A stretch of DNA of 64,000 nucleotides from NCBI RefSeq assembly GCF_963576545.1, contig NC_083649.1:978954-1042953 (forward strand), given 5' to 3'. Source of the stretch: Limanda limanda. Taxonomy: Eukaryota > Chordata > Actinopteri > Pleuronectiformes > Pleuronectidae. A program made the position numbers and the translations under genes. Of the stretch, positions 1-12,300 are shown piece after piece (position 1 is the first letter of the stretch; every line of letters begins with the position of its first letter). The notes below the pieces were generated by a model. That model was not told the origin of the DNA and did no database searches. It worked only from the letters and a program-made list of their open reading frames with translations.

Positions 1-350
1 CTAAATGATCATAATTCACTAAATGATCATCAGCTGTTTGAAGAAGACTTGAAACTAGAGACTGAGACAGAAACTCCTGAATGTTTACTGACGTTAGAGA
101 GTGAGAAGAAGAGTCACTTTCTATAGAAACTACCAGAGGAGTCGCCCCCTGCTGGTCACTACACAGAACACAGGTTTTAGACACTTCAGCATTGTTCTCT
201 CTATTGAGACGAGTGTTCAAAATGAAACTACAGACACATGTGTGTGTTTATTGTTGTTAACATGTTGTTTTCATGTTCAGCAGGTTTGATACACAAATGA
301 CAGGACATGTTTAACATTAGAACAGGAAGCTTCAGTGTGTGAAGCCCCGA

Positions 351-402
<52 letters not shown>

Positions 403-559
403 TGTGTGTGTTGGACATGATGTTATCTGCTGTGACATGCAGCTGTGAGTGGAGATAATGAACCAGCTGAGAGTCGGGTTAAAAATGAAACTGGTTTTAT
501 TTCAAACTGAAGGTCAGGAGGTTTACATCACACACATACACACATATTTGTATTTCTAT

Positions 560-880
560 AGCTGTGAGGACACTCGCCGTCATGAACTGAAGTCTGCACA
601 TGTTCCTCACATGTTCCTCACATGTTCCTCACATGTTCCTCACATGTTCCTCACGGGTTCCTCACATGTTCCTCACATGTTCCTCACATGTTCTGCAGGT
701 TCTCTTTGTGAGAACAAATGTCTGAGTCAGTGTCTCTGGACACGTTCTGGATCTTCTCCTGCAGCCTCCTGGTGAAATGTGTGTAAACGTCAGAGTGAGT
801 CCTGCTGCTGCTTCACAGACACTCACTACAGGAAATGTCCAGACACTGTTTCACTGAGTTCATGTGTGAGAACAGATTGT
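560..880. mobile_element. Degenerate relative of the 30729-31025 MITE-like element
   Basis: Shares tctgagtcagtgtctctgga and the preceding gttctctttgtgagaacaaa with the pcf11 intron copy. The gttcctcacat motif is expanded about 9-fold here (600-695). The right end near gttcatgtgtgagaacag is a diverged terminal repeat. The exact boundaries are uncertain. Confidence 0.55.
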
Positions 881-1283
881 TGTCCAACACCAAAAACAAA
901 TCTTCACCCTAAAATAAACGATGACTTGTCGGGACTGGTCGAGTGGTGGTCCTCACAACGATAGAAAGATGTACACACACACACACAGTGACCTTTCCCT
1001 CTCAGCAGGTTTCTTGTCTTCGTTCTTCTCGTCTCGTTGTGTCTTCGTGACCTTTCTGTTGCTCCTCAGGATCCAGAATCAGATTGAGTTTCTGACGACG
1101 AGTCAAAACCCAAAAAAACTATTTTATTAAAAAGCATTATTCAGCTCTAAGGATTGTGTGATGACTGATCGTTGATCCTGATGATTCTTGTCTCAGTAAA
1201 CAGGAACTACTGACCATCTCCAATGTTGCTGTGGCAGAGTGCCCCCCCTCTCCGCCCCGCACCGCACCCCCCACCATGAAGGT

Positions 1284-1286
<3 letters not shown>

Positions 1287-1361
<75 letters not shown>
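1287..1361. repeat. CA microsatellite
   Basis: Uninterrupted (CA)n, about 37 units, upstream of the first visible Rap1GAP-family exon. Confidence 0.95.
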
Positions 1362-1363
<2 letters not shown>

Positions 1364-1409
1364 TATAACCCAACATTAACCACACTTCTCTCTCTCTCTC
1401 TCCGTCCAG

Positions 1410-1447
1410 TCAGCTAACTTCTTTGACCAAATGGAGGTAAGAACTGT

Positions 1448-1532
<85 letters not shown>

Positions 1533-3617
1533 GAAAGTCCTTCTAAACCCTGTCGGAGACGAGTCCGCAGCAGTCGTCCTGTTTCCTTTGATCGAAAACT
1601 TTGATAAAAGTGATGATAATGAGGATTTTTACCTCAATGGAACGAACAGACTTGGAGCTGAAACCCTGTCTCAGTTCTGTCCTCTGTCTCAGTTCTGTCC
1701 TCTGTCTCAGTTCTGTCCTCTGTCTCAGTTCTGTCCTCTGTCTCAGTTCTGTCCTCTGTCTCAGTTCTGTCCTCTGTTTCTGACCCTGATGCAGCAGGTA
1801 CCAGAGGCTGCAGAGATGAAGACCGTCCCTCAGAGACAGAAGGCACGTCTGTCCATCTTCAAGTCCTCACATGTGTCCGTCTTCAAGTCCTCACATGTGT
1901 CCGTCTTCAAGTCCTCATTTCTGTCCGTCTTCAAGTCCTCACGTCTGTCCGTCTTCAAGTCCTCACATGTGTCCGTCTTCAAGTCCTCACATGTGTCCAC
2001 CTTCAAGTCCTCACGTCTGTCCGTCTTCAAGTCCTCACGTCTGTCCGTCTTCAAGTCCTCACATGTGTCCGTCTTCAAGTCCTCACATGTGTCCGTCTTC
2101 AAGTCCTCATTTCTGTCCGTCTTCAAGTCCTCACATGTGTCCGTCTTCAAGTCCTCATTTCTGTCCATCTTCAAGTCCTCACATGTGTCCGTCTTCAAGT
2201 CCTCATTTCTGTCCGTCTTCAAGTCCTCATTTCTGTCCGTCTTCAAGTCCTCATGTCTGTCCGTCTTCAAGTCCTCACATGTGTCCGTCTTCAAGTCCTC
2301 ACATGTGTCCGTCTTCAAGTCCTCATGTCTGTCCATCTTCAAGTCCTCACATGTGTCCATCTTCAAGTCCTCACATGTGTCCGTCTTCAAGTCCTCATGT
2401 CTGTCCATCTTCAAGTCATCACGTCTTACCGTCTTCAAGTCATCACATGTGTCGGTTTTTAAGTCCTCACGTCTGTCCATCTTCAAGTCCTCACGTCTGT
2501 CCATCTTCAAGCCATCACGTCTTTCCGTCTTCAGGTCCTCACATGTGTCCATCTTCAAGTCCTCACGTCTGTCCGTCTTCAAGTCCTCACGTCCGTCCGT
2601 CTTCAAGTCCTCTTGTCTGTCCGTCTTCAAGTCCTCACATGTGTCCGTCTTCAATTCCTCACATGTGTCCATCTTCAAGTCATCACGTCTGTCCGTCTTC
2701 AGGTCATCACGTCTGTCTGTCTTCAAGTCCTCACATGTGTCCGTCTTCAAGTCCTCATTTCTGTCCATCTTCAAGTCCTCACATGTGTCCGTCTTCAAGT
2801 CCTCATTTCTGTCCGTCTTCAAGTCCTCATTTCTGTCCGTCTTCAAGTCCTCATGTCTGTCCGTCTTCAAGTCCTCACATGTGTCCGTCTTCAAGTCCTC
2901 ACATGTGTCGGTCTTCAAGTCCTCACGTCTGTCCATCTTCAAGTCCTCACGTCTGTCCATCTTCAAGCCATCACGTCTTTCCGTCTTCAGGTCCTCACAT
3001 GTGTCCATCTTCAAGTCCTCACGTCTGTCCGTCTTCAAGTCCTCACGTCCGTCCGTCTTCAAGTCCTCACATGTGTCCATCTTCAAGTCCTCACGTCTGT
3101 CCGTCTTCAAGTCCTCATGTCCGTCCGTCTTCAAGTCCTCACATGTGTCTGTCTTCAAGTCCTCACGTCCGTCCGTCTTCAAGTCCTCACATGTGTCCGT
3201 CTTCAATTCCTCACATGTGTCCATCTTCAAGTCATCACGTCTGTCCGTCTTCAGGTCATCACGTCTGTCTGTCTTCAAGTCCTCACATGTGTCCGTCTTC
3301 AAGTCCTCATTTCTGTCCATCTTGAAGTTCTTTTCATTTATTTGCTCATAAAAAGCAGAGAAGACCTGAAATGAGATTTAAGGTTGTGACTGTGACCGTG
3401 TCTGTGTCCTCATCAGGTTCATGTGTTCATATGTATGTTGAAGACACGTGTGTGTGAGTGTGTAACTTCCTTGTCTTTGTCTTTCAGGACGACTACATTC
3501 CTTATCCCCGGATTGAGGAGGTGAGACTGAACATCGTCACATCAGATTCCTCTGAACTCAGACGTCTGCAGCGTTCTCACTTCGTTCTGTCCTCTGTGTG
3601 TGTGTGTGTGTGTGTGT

Positions 3618-3651
<34 letters not shown>

Positions 3652-3655
3652 CTGT

Positions 3656-3689
<34 letters not shown>

Positions 3690-6068
3690 TGTGCAGGTGT
3701 TGGAGAGGGGGGGGCCGTACCCTCAGGTGATCCTGCCTGAGTTCGGAGGTTACTGGATCGAGGATGCTGAGGCTCCTCAGGCTGCGGGGGAGGAGGGGGG
3801 GGCGCTGGGAGGAACAGAGGAGCATTATGGGTACCGACTGGAGGAGAAGAGCGAGGCGGTGCGGGCGTACAGGAAGCACTTCTTAGGCCGGGTGAGGTTA
3901 GAGCTGGAGTCAACGCGTGACATCACTTCCTGGTTCTGTTAGGAAACATGATGAGGTCACAGTCACACTTCCTGTTTGTTGCTGTAGTTTATACATGTTG
4001 TTTGTTTACATGTGACTGTCTGTTTACAAGTGACTGTTTGTTTACATGTGACTGTTTGTTTACATGTGACTGTTTGTTTACAAGTGACTGTTTGTTTACA
4101 TGTGACTGTTTGTTTACAAGTGACTGTTTGTTTACATGTGACTGTTTGTTTACATGTGACTGTCTGTTTACATGTGACTGTTTGTTTACATGTGACTGTC
4201 TGTTTACAAGTGACTGTTTGTTTACATGTGACTGTTTGTTTACATGTGACTGTTTGTTTACATGAGACTGTTTGTTTACATGTGACTGTTTGTTTACATG
4301 TGACTGTTTGTTTACATGTGACTGTCTGTTTACAAGTGACTGTTTGTTTACATGAGACTGTTTGTTTACATGTGACTGTTTGTTTACATGTGACTGTTTT
4401 TTTACAAGTGACTGTTTGTTTACATGAGACTGTTTGTTTACATGTGACTGTTTGTTTACATGTGACTGTTTGTTTACATGAGACTGTTTTGTTACAAGTG
4501 ACTGTTTTTTTACAAGTGACTGTTTGTTTACAAGTGACTGTCTGTTTACATGTGACTGTTTGTTTACATGTGACTGTTTGTTTACATGAGACTGTTTGTT
4601 TACATGTGACTGTTTGTTTACATGAGACTGTTTGTTTACATGAGACTGTTTGTTTACAAGTGACTGTTTGTTTACATGTGACTGTTTGTTTACATGTCAC
4701 TGTTTGTTTACATGTGACTGTTTGTTTACATGTGACTGTTTGTTTACATGTGACTGTCTGTTTACATGTGACTGTTTGTTTACATGTGACTGTTTGTTTA
4801 CATGTGACTGTTTTTTTACAAGTGACTGTTTGTTTACATGTCACTGTTTGTTTACATGTGACTGTTTGTTTACGTGTGACTGTTTGTTTACATGTGACTG
4901 TCTGTTTACATGTGACTGTCTGTTTACATGTGACTGTTTGTTTACATGTGACTGTTTTTTTACAAGTGACTGTTTGTTTACATGTGACTGTTTGTTTACA
5001 TGTGACTGTTTGTTTACATGTGACTGTTTTATTACAAGTGACTGTTTTTTTACAAGTGACTGTTTGTTTACAAGTGACTGTCTGTTTACATGTGACTGTT
5101 TGTTTACATGAGACTGTTTGTTTACATGAGACTGTTTGTTTACAAGTGACTGTTTGTTTACATGTGACTGTTTGTTTACATGTCACTGTTTGTTTACATG
5201 TGACTGTTTGTTTACATGTGACTGTCTGTTTACATGTGACTGTTTGTTTACATGTGACTGTTTTTTTACAAGTGACTGTTTGTTTACATGAGACTGTTTG
5301 TTTACATGTGACTGTCTGTTTACATGTGACTGTTTGTTTACATGTCACTGTTTGTTTACATGTGACTGTTTGTTTACATGTGACTGTTTACATGTGACTG
5401 TTTGTTTACATGAGACTGTTTGTTTACATGAGACTGTTTGTTTACAAGTGACTGTTTGTTTACATGTGACTGTTTGTTTACATGTCACTGTTTGTTTACA
5501 TGTGACTGTTTGTTTACATGTGACTGTCTGTTTACATGTGACTGTTTGTTTACATGTGACTGTTTTTTTACAAGTGACTGTTTGTTTACATGAGACTGTT
5601 TGTTTACATGTGACTGTCTGATTACATGTGACTGTTTGTTTACATGTCACTGTTTGTTTACATGTGACTGTTTGTTTACATGTGACTGTTTACATGTGAC
5701 TGTTTGTTTACATGTGACTGTTTTTTTACAAGTGACTGTTTGTTTACATGAGACTGTTTGTTTACATGTGACTGTTTGTTTACATGTGACTGTTTGTTTA
5801 CATGTGACTGTTTGTTTACATGTGCCTGTTTGTTTACATGTGACTGTTTGTTTACATGTGACTGTTTGTTTACATGTGACTGTTTGTTTACAAGTGACTG
5901 TTTGTTTACATGTGACTGTTTGTTTACATGTGACTGTTTGTTTACATGTGACTGTGTCTCTCAGGAACATCTCAACTTCTCATGTTCGCTGAGCATTCTG
6001 GGAAATCTGCTGCTGTCAGTAAGACACGAGGAGGAGAGGGAGCAGGAGTACCTGCACGTTATCATCAG

Positions 6069-6151
<83 letters not shown>

Positions 6152-6321
6152 ACAGGTGTGAGATGTTCAAATGTGAATGTTTCTTTTGTAATAACTTTCA
6201 TGTTAATCTGTTAAAACGTCTCGTCAGGTCTCGAGTGAAAAGTGTTTATCAGAGACTGACGCTGACTGACCTGCCCGACATCCCCAGTGTCCCAGAGCTG
6301 GCCAAGGTACACACACACACA

Positions 6322-6362
<41 letters not shown>

Positions 6363-9300
6363 CTTTGTGAGTCTAAACTTCGTGTTTATAACGTTGTCTT
6401 TGCGGTGAAGCTGTTGTGTGATGAAGCCACAGATCTGAGGTTCAGTCCCGTCCTCTACCCGAAGGTGAGGCTCCGCCTCCTTCTTTTTCCTACAATGTCT
6501 GTCGTCCTCTGACGTCCTCATGTTGGACTGATTCTATCAAACTGTCTCCAGGCGTCGCAGCTGATCTTAAACTATGACGAGCACCAGGTCAACAACACGT
6601 TCAAGTTCGGAGTCATTTTACAGAGATTTGGTCAGGTACCATGTGACATCACACAGACATGTTATATCACCACCAGTGACATGTGATGAAGACATGTGAG
6701 GTGAACATGTGATGAAGACATGTGAGGTGAACATGTGATGAAGACATGTGAGGTGAACATGTGATGAAGACATGTGAGGTGAACATGTGATGAAGACATG
6801 TTATGGGTGTCCCGTGTCCCTCAGGTGTCGGAGGAGGAGCTGTTCAGGAACACCGAGGAGACGTCAGCGTTCACAGAGTTCCTGCAGCTGCTCGGAGACA
6901 CAGTGGAGCTGCAGGACTTCCAAGGGTCAGAGTCACAACCATATGATTGCTTTAATTATTGTAAAATAATAGTTTGATTAATCCGAGAGGAGAATCGTCC
7001 TCCTCTCTCCGTGCAGGTTCCGGGGGGGTCTGGACGTGTCCCACGGACAGACGGGTTCTCAGTCCGTCTTCACCGTCCACAGACAACAGGAGATCATGTT
7101 CCACGTCTCCACCAAACTGCCTTTCACTGAGGGAGACGCACAACAGGTAGAAAACCAGCACACACAACACAAGTCACTGATGACGTGACACTGTGACACA
7201 GGATAATGTCAAAATAAAACTTCAGCTTCAGAGGAAACGCCACATAGGCAATGACATCGTGGCGATGGTGTTCCAAGAAGAAGCCACGCCGTTCGTCCCC
7301 GACATGATCGCGTCCAACTTCCTCCACGCCTTCGTCCTGGTGCAGGTGGACCCGCCCGGCGCCGGCAGCACCAGCTACAAGGTACAAACACCTGAGGGAT
7401 CAGAAACAGATCTGTTCATAGAGAGAGGGGGGGGGCAGTGTGATGTAACAACACAGGTCTGGAGGATTTTAGATTATTCAATGAGGGAAAGTTACAAACT
7501 GAATCTTTAATTACAACATGTCACTGAGATAGAAACCGTTGTGATTGACAGGTGTCCGTCACAGCACGAGAGGACGTCCCTCCCTTTGGCCCGCCCCTCC
7601 CGAGTCCGGCCATCTTTAAGAAGGTGCCACGTGTTTTCATGGTTTTTGTTCAAACCTGAAAAAAGATGTGTAACATTTAATAATGAATGTGTTTCTCCAG
7701 GGTCCAGAGTTCAGAGAGTTTCTTCTCACTAAACTCATCAACGCAGAGTTGGCCTGTTACAAGAGCGAGCGCTTCTCCCGCCTGGAGGTGAAACCCCCGA
7801 CCTCTCATCCAGACGCTGAGTCATTCTTCCACTGAACGCTTGTGTTTGTTTTCAGGAGCGTACTCGCGCCGCCCTGCTGGACAGCCTCCACGACGAGCTG
7901 CAGAGACGCTCCCAGAGCATGCTGGGTATTTCCTCAGACCTGGAGGAGGACGGTCGAGCTGACAACGGACCCCCCCACGGAGGCCTGCTGGAGTCCATCA
8001 AGGTTTGTACTGTTTAGTTTGGTACGCGTCCCATCAGCAGACATGGATGAGGCGGGGTTCATGACCTATACTGCCTCCAACCACCAGGGGCTGGAGGCGG
8101 GGTTCATGACCTATACTGCCTCCAACCACCAGGGGCTGGAGGCGGGGTTCATGACCTATACTGCCTCCAACCACCAGGGGCTGGAGGCGGGGTTTATGAC
8201 CTATACTGCCTCCAACCACCAGGGGCTGGAGGCGGGGTTCATGACCTATACTGCATCCAACCACCAGGGGCTGGAGGCGGGGTTTATGACCTATACTGCC
8301 TCCAACCACCAGGGGCTGGAGGCGGGGTTTATGACCTATACTGCATCCAACCACCAGGGGCTGGAGGCGGGGTTCATGACCTATACTGCCTCCAACCACC
8401 AGGGGCTGGAGGCGGGGTTCATGACCTATACTGCCTCCAACCACCAGGGGCTGGAGGCGGGGTTTATGACCTACACTGCCTCCAACCACCAGGGGCTGGA
8501 GGCGGGGTTCATGACCTATACTGCATCCAACCACCAGGGGCTGGAGGCGGGGTTTATGACCTATACTGCCTCCAACCACCAGGGGCTGGAGGCGGGGTTT
8601 ATGACCTATACTGCATCCAACCACCAGGGGCTGGAGGCGGGGTTTATGACCTATACTGCCTCCAACCACCAGGGGCTGGAGGCGGGGTTTATGACCTATA
8701 CTGCATCCAACCACCAGGGGCTGGAGGCGGGGTTTATGACCTATACTGCCTCCAACCACCAGGGGCTGGAGGCGGGGTTTATGACCTATACTGCATCCAG
8801 CCACCAGGGGCTGGAGGCGGGGTTTATGACCTATACTGCATCCAGCCACCAGGGGCTGGAGGCGGGGTTTATGACCTATACTGCATCCAGCCACCAGGGG
8901 CTTGAGGCGGGGTTTATGACCTACACTGCATCCAACCACCAGGGGCTGGAGGCGGGGTTCATGACCTATACTGCATCCAACCACCAGGGGCTGGAGGCGG
9001 GGTTTATGACCTATACTGCCTCCAACCACCAGGGGCTGGAGGCGGGGTTTATGACCTATACTGCATCCAACCACCAGGGGCTGGAGGTGGGGTTAATGAC
9101 CTATACTGCATCCAACCACCAGGGGCTGTAGGCGGGGTTTATGACCTATACTGCCTCCAACCACCAGGGGCTGGAGGCGGGGTTTATGACCTATACTGCA
9201 TCCAGCCACCAGGGGCTGGAGGCGGGGTTTATGACCTATACTGCATCCAACCACCAGGGGCTGGAGGCGGGGTTTATGACCTATACTGCCTCCAGCCACC

Positions 9301-12300
9301 AGGGGCTGGAGGCGGGGTTCATGACCTATACTGCCTCCAACCACCAGGGGCTGGAGGCGGGGTTTATGACCTATACTGCATCCAACCACCAGGGCCTGGA
9401 GGCGGGGTTCATGACCTATACTGCATCCAGCCACCAGGGGCTGGAGGCGGGGTTTATGACCTATACTGCCTCCAACCACCAGGGGCTGGAGGCGGGGTTT
9501 ATGACCTATACTGCATCCAACCACCAGGGGCTGGAGGCGGGGTTCATGACCTATACTGCCTCCAACCACCAGGGGCTGGAGGCGGGGTTCATGACCTATA
9601 CTGCCTCCAACCACCAGGGGCTGGAGGCGGGGTTTATGACCTACACTGCCTCCAACCACCAGGGGCTGGAGGCGGGGTTCATGACCTATACTGCATCCAA
9701 CCACCAGGGGCTGGAGGCGGGGTTTATGACCTATACTGCCTCCAACCACCAGGGGCTGGAGGCGGGGTTTATGACCTATACTGCATCCAACCACCAGGGG
9801 CTGGAGGCGGGGTTTATGACCTATACTGCCTCCAACCACCAGGGGCTGGAGGCGGGGTTTATGACCTATACTGCATCCAGCCACCAGGGGCTGGAGGCGG
9901 GGTTTATGACCTATACTGCATCCAGCCACCAGGGGCTGGAGGCGGGGTTTATGACCTTTACTGCATCCAGCCACCAGGGGCTTGAGGCGGGGTTTATGAC
10001 CTACACTGCATCCAACCACCAGGGGCTGGAGGCGGGGTTCATGACCTATACTGCATCCAACCACCAGGGGCTGGAGGCGGGGTTTATGACCTATACTGCC
10101 TCCAACCACCAGGGGCTGGAGGCGGGGTTTATGAGCTATACTGCATCCAACCACCAGGGGCTGGAGGTGGGGTTAATGACCTATACTGCATCCAACCACC
10201 AGGGGCTGTAGGCGGGGTTTATGACCTATACTGCCTCCAACCACCAGGGGCTGGAGGCGGGGTTTATGACCTATACTGCATCCAGCCACCAGGGGCTGGA
10301 GGCGGGGTTTATGACCTATACTGCATCCAACCACCAGGGGCTGGAGGCGGGGTTTATGACCTATACTGCCTCCAGCCACCAGGGGCTGGAGGCGGGGTTC
10401 ATGACCTATACTGCCTCCAACCACCAGGGGCTGGAGGCGGGGTTTATGACCTATACTGCATCCAACCACCAGGGCCTGGAGGCGGGGTTCATGACCTATA
10501 CTGCATCCAGCCACCAGGGGCTGGAGGCGGGGTTTATGACCTATACTGCATCCAACCACCAGGGGCTGGAGGCGGGGTTTATGACCTATACTGCCTCCAG
10601 CCACCAGGGGCTGGAGGCGGGGTTCATGACCTATACTGCATCCAACCACCAGGGGCTGGAGGCGGGGTTCATGACCTATACTGCATCCAACCACCAGGGG
10701 CTGGAGGCGGGGTTTATGACCTATACTGCATCCAGCCACCAGGGGCTGGAGGCGGGGTTTATGACCTATACTGCATCCAGCCACCAGGGGCTGGAGGCGG
10801 GGTTTATGACCTATACTGCCTCCAGCCACCAGGGGCTGGAGGCGGGGTTTATGACCTATACTGCCTCCAACCACCAGGGGCTGGAGGCGGGGTTTATGAC
10901 CTATACTGCCTCCAACCACCAGGGGCTGGAGGCGGGGTTTATGACCTATACTGCCTCCAGCCACCAGGGGCTGGAGGCGGGGTTCATGACCTATACTGCA
11001 TCCAACCACCAGGGGCTGGAGGCGGGGTTCATGACCTATACTGCATCCAACCACCAGGGGCTGGAGGCGGGGTTCATGACCTATACTGCATCCAACCACC
11101 AGGGGCTGGAGGCGGGGTTTATGACCTATACTGCATCCAACCACCAGGGGCTGGAGGCCGGGTTTATGACCTATACTGCATCCAACCACCAGGGGCTGGA
11201 GGCGGGGTTTATGACCTATACTGCATCCAGCCACCAGGGGCTGGAGGCGGGGTTTATGACCTATACTGCCTCCAGCCACCAGGGGCTGGAGGCGGGGTTT
11301 ATGACCTATACTGCCTCCAACCACCAGGGGCTGGAGGCGGGGTTTATGACCTATACTGCCTCCAACCACCAGGGGCTGGAGGCGGGGTTTATGACCTATA
11401 CTGCATCCAGCCACCAGGGGCTGGAGGCGGGGTTTATGACCTATACTGCATCCAACCACCAGGGGCTGGAGGCGGGGTTCATGACCTATAGTGCATCCAG
11501 CCACCAGGGGCTGGAGGCGGGGTTTATGACCTATACTGCCTCCAACCACCAGGGGCTGGAGGCGGGGTTTATGACCTATACTGCATCCAACCACCAGGGG
11601 CTGGAGGCGGGGTTTATGACCTATACTGCATCCAGCCACCAGGGGCTGGAGGCGGGGTTCATGACCTGTACTGCATCCAACCACCAGGGGCTGGAGGCGG
11701 GGTTTATGACCTATACTGCCTCCAACCACCAGGGGCTGGAGGCGGGGTTTATGACCTATACTGCATCCAACCACCAGGGGATGGAGGCGGGGTTTATGAC
11801 CTATACTGCATCCAACCACCAGGGCTTGAGGCGGGGTTTATGACCTATACTGCATCCAGCCACCAGGGGCTGGAGGCGGGGTTTATGACCTATACTGCAT
11901 CCAACCACCAGGGGCTGGAGGCGGGGTTTATGACCTATACTGCATCCAGCCACCAGGGGCTTGAGGCGGGGTTTATGACCTATACTGCATCCAACCACCA
12001 GGGGCTGGAGGCGGGGTTTATGACCTATACTGCATCCAACCACCAGGGGCTGGAGGCGGGGTTTATGACCTATACTGCATCCAGCCACCAGGGGCTGGAG
12101 TCGGGGTTTATGACCTATACTGCCTCCAGCCACCAGGGGCTGGAGGCGGGGTTTATGACCTATACTGCCTCCAACCACCAGGGGCTGGAGGCGGGGTTCA
12201 TGACCTATACTGCATCCAACCACCAGGGGCTGGAGGTGGGGTTAATGACCTATACTGCATCCAACCACCAGGGGCTGTAGGCGGGGTTTATGACCTATAC

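Larger units (their letters stand above)
1..1409 (+). other. Presumed upstream intron of the Rap1GAP-family gene
   Basis: Contains TG runs (354-412), the MITE relative (about 560-880) and a CA run (1287-1361). No exon with family resemblance was recognised. Short open frames here have no coding character. Confidence 0.55.

Noticed and set aside
1450..3374. Long frames of 8-residue repeats (for example SVFKSSHV on plus, DLKTDTCE on minus)
   Set aside because: Produced by the 24 bp unit. No start context, splice signals or non-repeat coding sequence adjoins them.
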